Assembly (NCBI GenBank): GCA_027083475.1
Contig: JALWON010000152.1
Coordinates: forward strand, 1-6,130
From: Sulfurimonas sp.
GTDB lineage: Bacteria; Campylobacterota; Campylobacteria; Campylobacterales; Sulfurimonadaceae
Reading direction: 5' to 3'
Length of the DNA stretch: 6,130 nt
Shown here: piece by piece, positions 4,510 to 6,130 of the stretch
How positions within the stretch are numbered: the first letter of the stretch is position 1
How the letters are laid out: each line of letters starts with the position of its first letter
The notes under the pieces: model-generated
What the model saw: the letters and a program-made list of their open reading frames with translations, nothing else
What the model was told of the DNA's origin: nothing
Databases searched by the model: none
Position numbers and translations under genes: made by a program

Positions 4510-6130
4510 TTAAACGTCTTTAATCTCAACTTGATAAGCTTTTTGACTTGGTTTTACCGGACGTTTAATGTGATATGGACGACGCCATTTATCACCTGGC
4601 TCAAGTGGACGAGTCAATTGATCTCTCCAAGCCTGATAGACTTTAAAGTTGTTTTCATAATTCACAGAAATATCACCAATTTTTTCATCAGCTCCTGCTT
4701 TTGTAATCACAACTTTTTGATGCCAACCGTGGTTACCCGCAATTGGATCTGGATGACAAGGAGCTACAGCATTTTGCCATGCACCTGAGAGTCCATCCCA
4801 CCAAATATTATCTAAATCTCTATTGTACTCTTTAAACTGCCATGCTTCATGAGGATGAATCCCTTCAGTAGTTGTCATTGTTCCAACTTTTCCATCATCA
4901 GTCATAGTAACTTTTGGAGAACCAAGACTCATAATACCAAGTTGATGTTCAAATCCTGGAATTTTCACAGAGTCTTTGAGTTTCCAACGACCAGCATGGT
5001 GTGAACACGCAAGAACACCTGGACGAGTCGCTTCAGTAGGGACTGCCATTCCAACAAAATAACCACTTTCAATACCAGAAAGTGTATCAACAATTTGTAC
5101 TTTAATCGCATCACCACGCTTAATGCCAAGTTTTTCAGCATCTTTTGTGTAAATCCACACAGGATTATGGTTTTGAGAAATCTCCATAAGGTGTTTAGAG
5201 TTCACAGAACGCGTGTGAATGTTATATGGTAAACGATAAATAGTATTGAGTGCAAACTCATTATCTGCTTTCATATGTTTATGGTGTACCTGTGTTACAA
5301 GATGTACCATTTTTTCACTCTCAGCATCATTTCTTGGATAAACAGGAATCGCATACTCTGGCCATTTCCACTCATCAGCAAGCCACTCAGAGAAGAACTC
5401 AAGTTTTTTACTTAAAGTATGGAATCCTTCATGAAGTTCTCCATCAATATCTACACCAATAGATTTTTCTAATGCACCATCTTTTACCCATAATGCACCA
5501 AATTCATCTTTACGAACCTCATCTTTATGGTGTTTATGACCATGTGCTGTATAGTAAGTACCATCAAATGCAAGCTCTTCTTCTTGTGGTTTATATACAT
5601 TTGTTTTTTCAGTCCATGCACCATGATCTCTGATGTAAGAATATACTGGATACTCCTCACCTTTATACATCTCTGTAGCTGTCTCTTTCAATCTTGGTAA
5701 AAGACTTAATGCAGCATCAAAATATTCAGGTACAGTAACACAACGAGATGGGTCTTTTTTACTTGCCCAATAATCTTTAATACCAAGTTTTCCATCTGGA
5801 TCAACATGGTGGAAGATAAGATTTGGCCAAAATTCAGATTCTTCCCAAACTTCACCAAGACCAAATTTTGTATGTGCTTCAAGTGTTGCACGAGTTGGGT
5901 CTTTTGGTTTCCAACCAGATTTTTCCGCTGCAACACGAAGAACTGCTTGACGGAACTCAATACGTTGTTCAGGTTTAGATGGTGTTGATTGTTGGTCATT
6001 TCTCTCACCAGCAAGTCCAACAGGAAGTACATAGTCACAGTACCAGTTTGTTTCAGACCAAGTTGGAGACAAGTTAAATGATAACTCAAATTTACTCTCA
6101 TCTTTGAGTGCTTCAATCCAACGGAAACCA
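4510..6130 (-). CDS. Molybdopterin oxidoreductase catalytic subunit, C-terminal part (partial at right edge)
   Basis: The frame is open from the right edge to a TAA at 4510-4512, about 540 residues. The coding sequence continues before the TTG at 6072 (GFRWIEALKDESKFELSFNL, then SPTW), so that TTG is an internal Leu. Near the visible start, ETNWYCDYVLPVG...ERND is the 'a.y.DvVLP...E' segment of DMSO-reductase-superfamily enzymes. Residues about 255-460 from that TTG are the C-terminal pterin-dinucleotide-binding domain: TIYRLPYNIHTRSVN, VWIYTKDAEKLGIKRGDAIKV, and GVLACSHHAGRW, closing on NHGWHQKVVITKA. 'HTR..N...L' and the 'WIxxxDAxxLGI..GD' style recall the Psr/Phs/Ttr/Arr/Soe group rather than FdhA-type formate dehydrogenases. 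A His-rich stretch (HGHKHH, about 177-182) and HHKH (about 263-266) are unusual. The N-terminal Fe-S motif, the Mo ligand and any Tat signal lie outside, so the substrate cannot be named. TorD follows on the same strand and is its likely chaperone. Confidence 0.88.
   Translation of the reverse strand, partial: GFRWIEALKDESKFELSFNLSPTWSETNWYCDYVLPVGLAGERNDQQSTPSKPEQRIEFRQAVLRVAAEKSGWKPKDPTRATLEAHTKFGLGEVWEESEFWPNLIFHHVDPDGKLGIKDYWASKKDPSRCVTVPEYFDAALSLLPRLKETATEMYKGEEYPVYSYIRDHGAWTEKTNVYKPQEEELAFDGTYYTAHGHKHHKDEVRKDEFGALWVKDGALEKSIGVDIDGELHEGFHTLSKKLEFFSEWLADEWKWPEYAIPVYPRNDAESEKMVHLVTQVHHKHMKADNEFALNTIYRLPYNIHTRSVNSKHLMEISQNHNPVWIYTKDAEKLGIKRGDAIKVQIVDTLSGIESGYFVGMAVPTEATRPGVLACSHHAGRWKLKDSVKIPGFEHQLGIMSLGSPKVTMTDDGKVGTMTTTEGIHPHEAWQFKEYNRDLDNIWWDGLSGAWQNAVAPCHPDPIAGNHGWHQKVVITKAGADEKIGDISVNYENNFKVYQAWRDQLTRPLEPGDKWRRPYHIKRPVKPSQKAYQVEIKDV

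Noticed and set aside
6070..6072. TTG as a start codon for the oxidoreductase
   Set aside because: The same frame stays open with plausible coding sequence to the right edge, and the enzyme's N-terminal domains are missing, so the TTG is an internal Leu codon.
5706..6116. A 136-residue open frame on the minus strand
   Set aside because: It lies out of frame within the molybdopterin oxidoreductase, whose own frame carries clear family motifs; its product is low-complexity and has no recognisable pattern.
4510..6130. Formate dehydrogenase FdhA as the identity of the oxidoreductase
   Set aside because: TorD and the ferredoxin recall fdh clusters, but the C-terminal domain wording (NIHTRSVN, ACSHHAGRW, GNHGWHQKV) does not fit FdhA tails that I know, and the diagnostic N-terminus is absent.

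Overview
The window looks like chromosomal DNA from a Campylobacterota (Epsilonproteobacteria) species of the Sulfurimonas/Sulfurovum kind. This is inferred from the low GC, the Lys/Ile/Phe-rich proteins, the tightly packed and overlapping operons, and the mix of a Bat-type operon, a small class I cytochrome c and a respiratory molybdoenzyme with its chaperone. No rRNA, tRNA, insertion sequence, CRISPR array or phage gene was seen. Coding density is about 98%; the only non-coding gap longer than 15 bases is 4428-4509.

Left part (1-1768, + strand): the 3' end of a Bat-type operon. It holds the Lys/Ser/Gln-rich C-terminal tail of a BatB/BatC-like protein (cut by the left edge), a complete BatD-like protein with a signal peptide and one late membrane helix, and a small periplasmic cytochrome c with a CANCH haem site. 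The genes overlap by 20 and 1 bases and are probably co-transcribed and translationally coupled. BatD-like proteins are envelope proteins usually found with MoxR ATPases and von Willebrand A-domain partners, presumably lying to the left of the window.

Right part (6130-1781, - strand): a convergent operon read from right to left. It begins with the C-terminal ~540 residues of a DMSO-reductase-superfamily molybdopterin oxidoreductase (cut by the right edge), most like the Psr/Phs/Ttr/Arr/Soe group. An 82-base gap follows, with a strong hairpin and a possible -10 box. Then come four packed accessory genes: a TorD-family chaperone; a cytoplasmic polyferredoxin with four 4Fe-4S motifs, a further Cys quartet and a C-terminal zinc-ribbon-like motif; a 141-residue protein that resembles a stand-alone, catalytically degenerate substrate-binding domain of shikimate dehydrogenase (AroE); and an unrecognised 153-residue helical protein. 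The overlaps and short gaps (4 bases, 1 base, then 12) indicate one translational unit.

The likely joint role is maturation of, or electron transfer to, the molybdoenzyme: TorD binds the apo-enzyme, the polyferredoxin may supply or accept electrons during assembly, and the last two proteins are candidate new accessory factors. The enzyme's substrate cannot be settled here because its N-terminal half (Fe-S motif, Mo ligand, any Tat signal) and its partner subunits lie outside the window. The most interesting item is the AroE-like domain that appears to have lost its catalytic residues and sits inside a molybdoenzyme operon.
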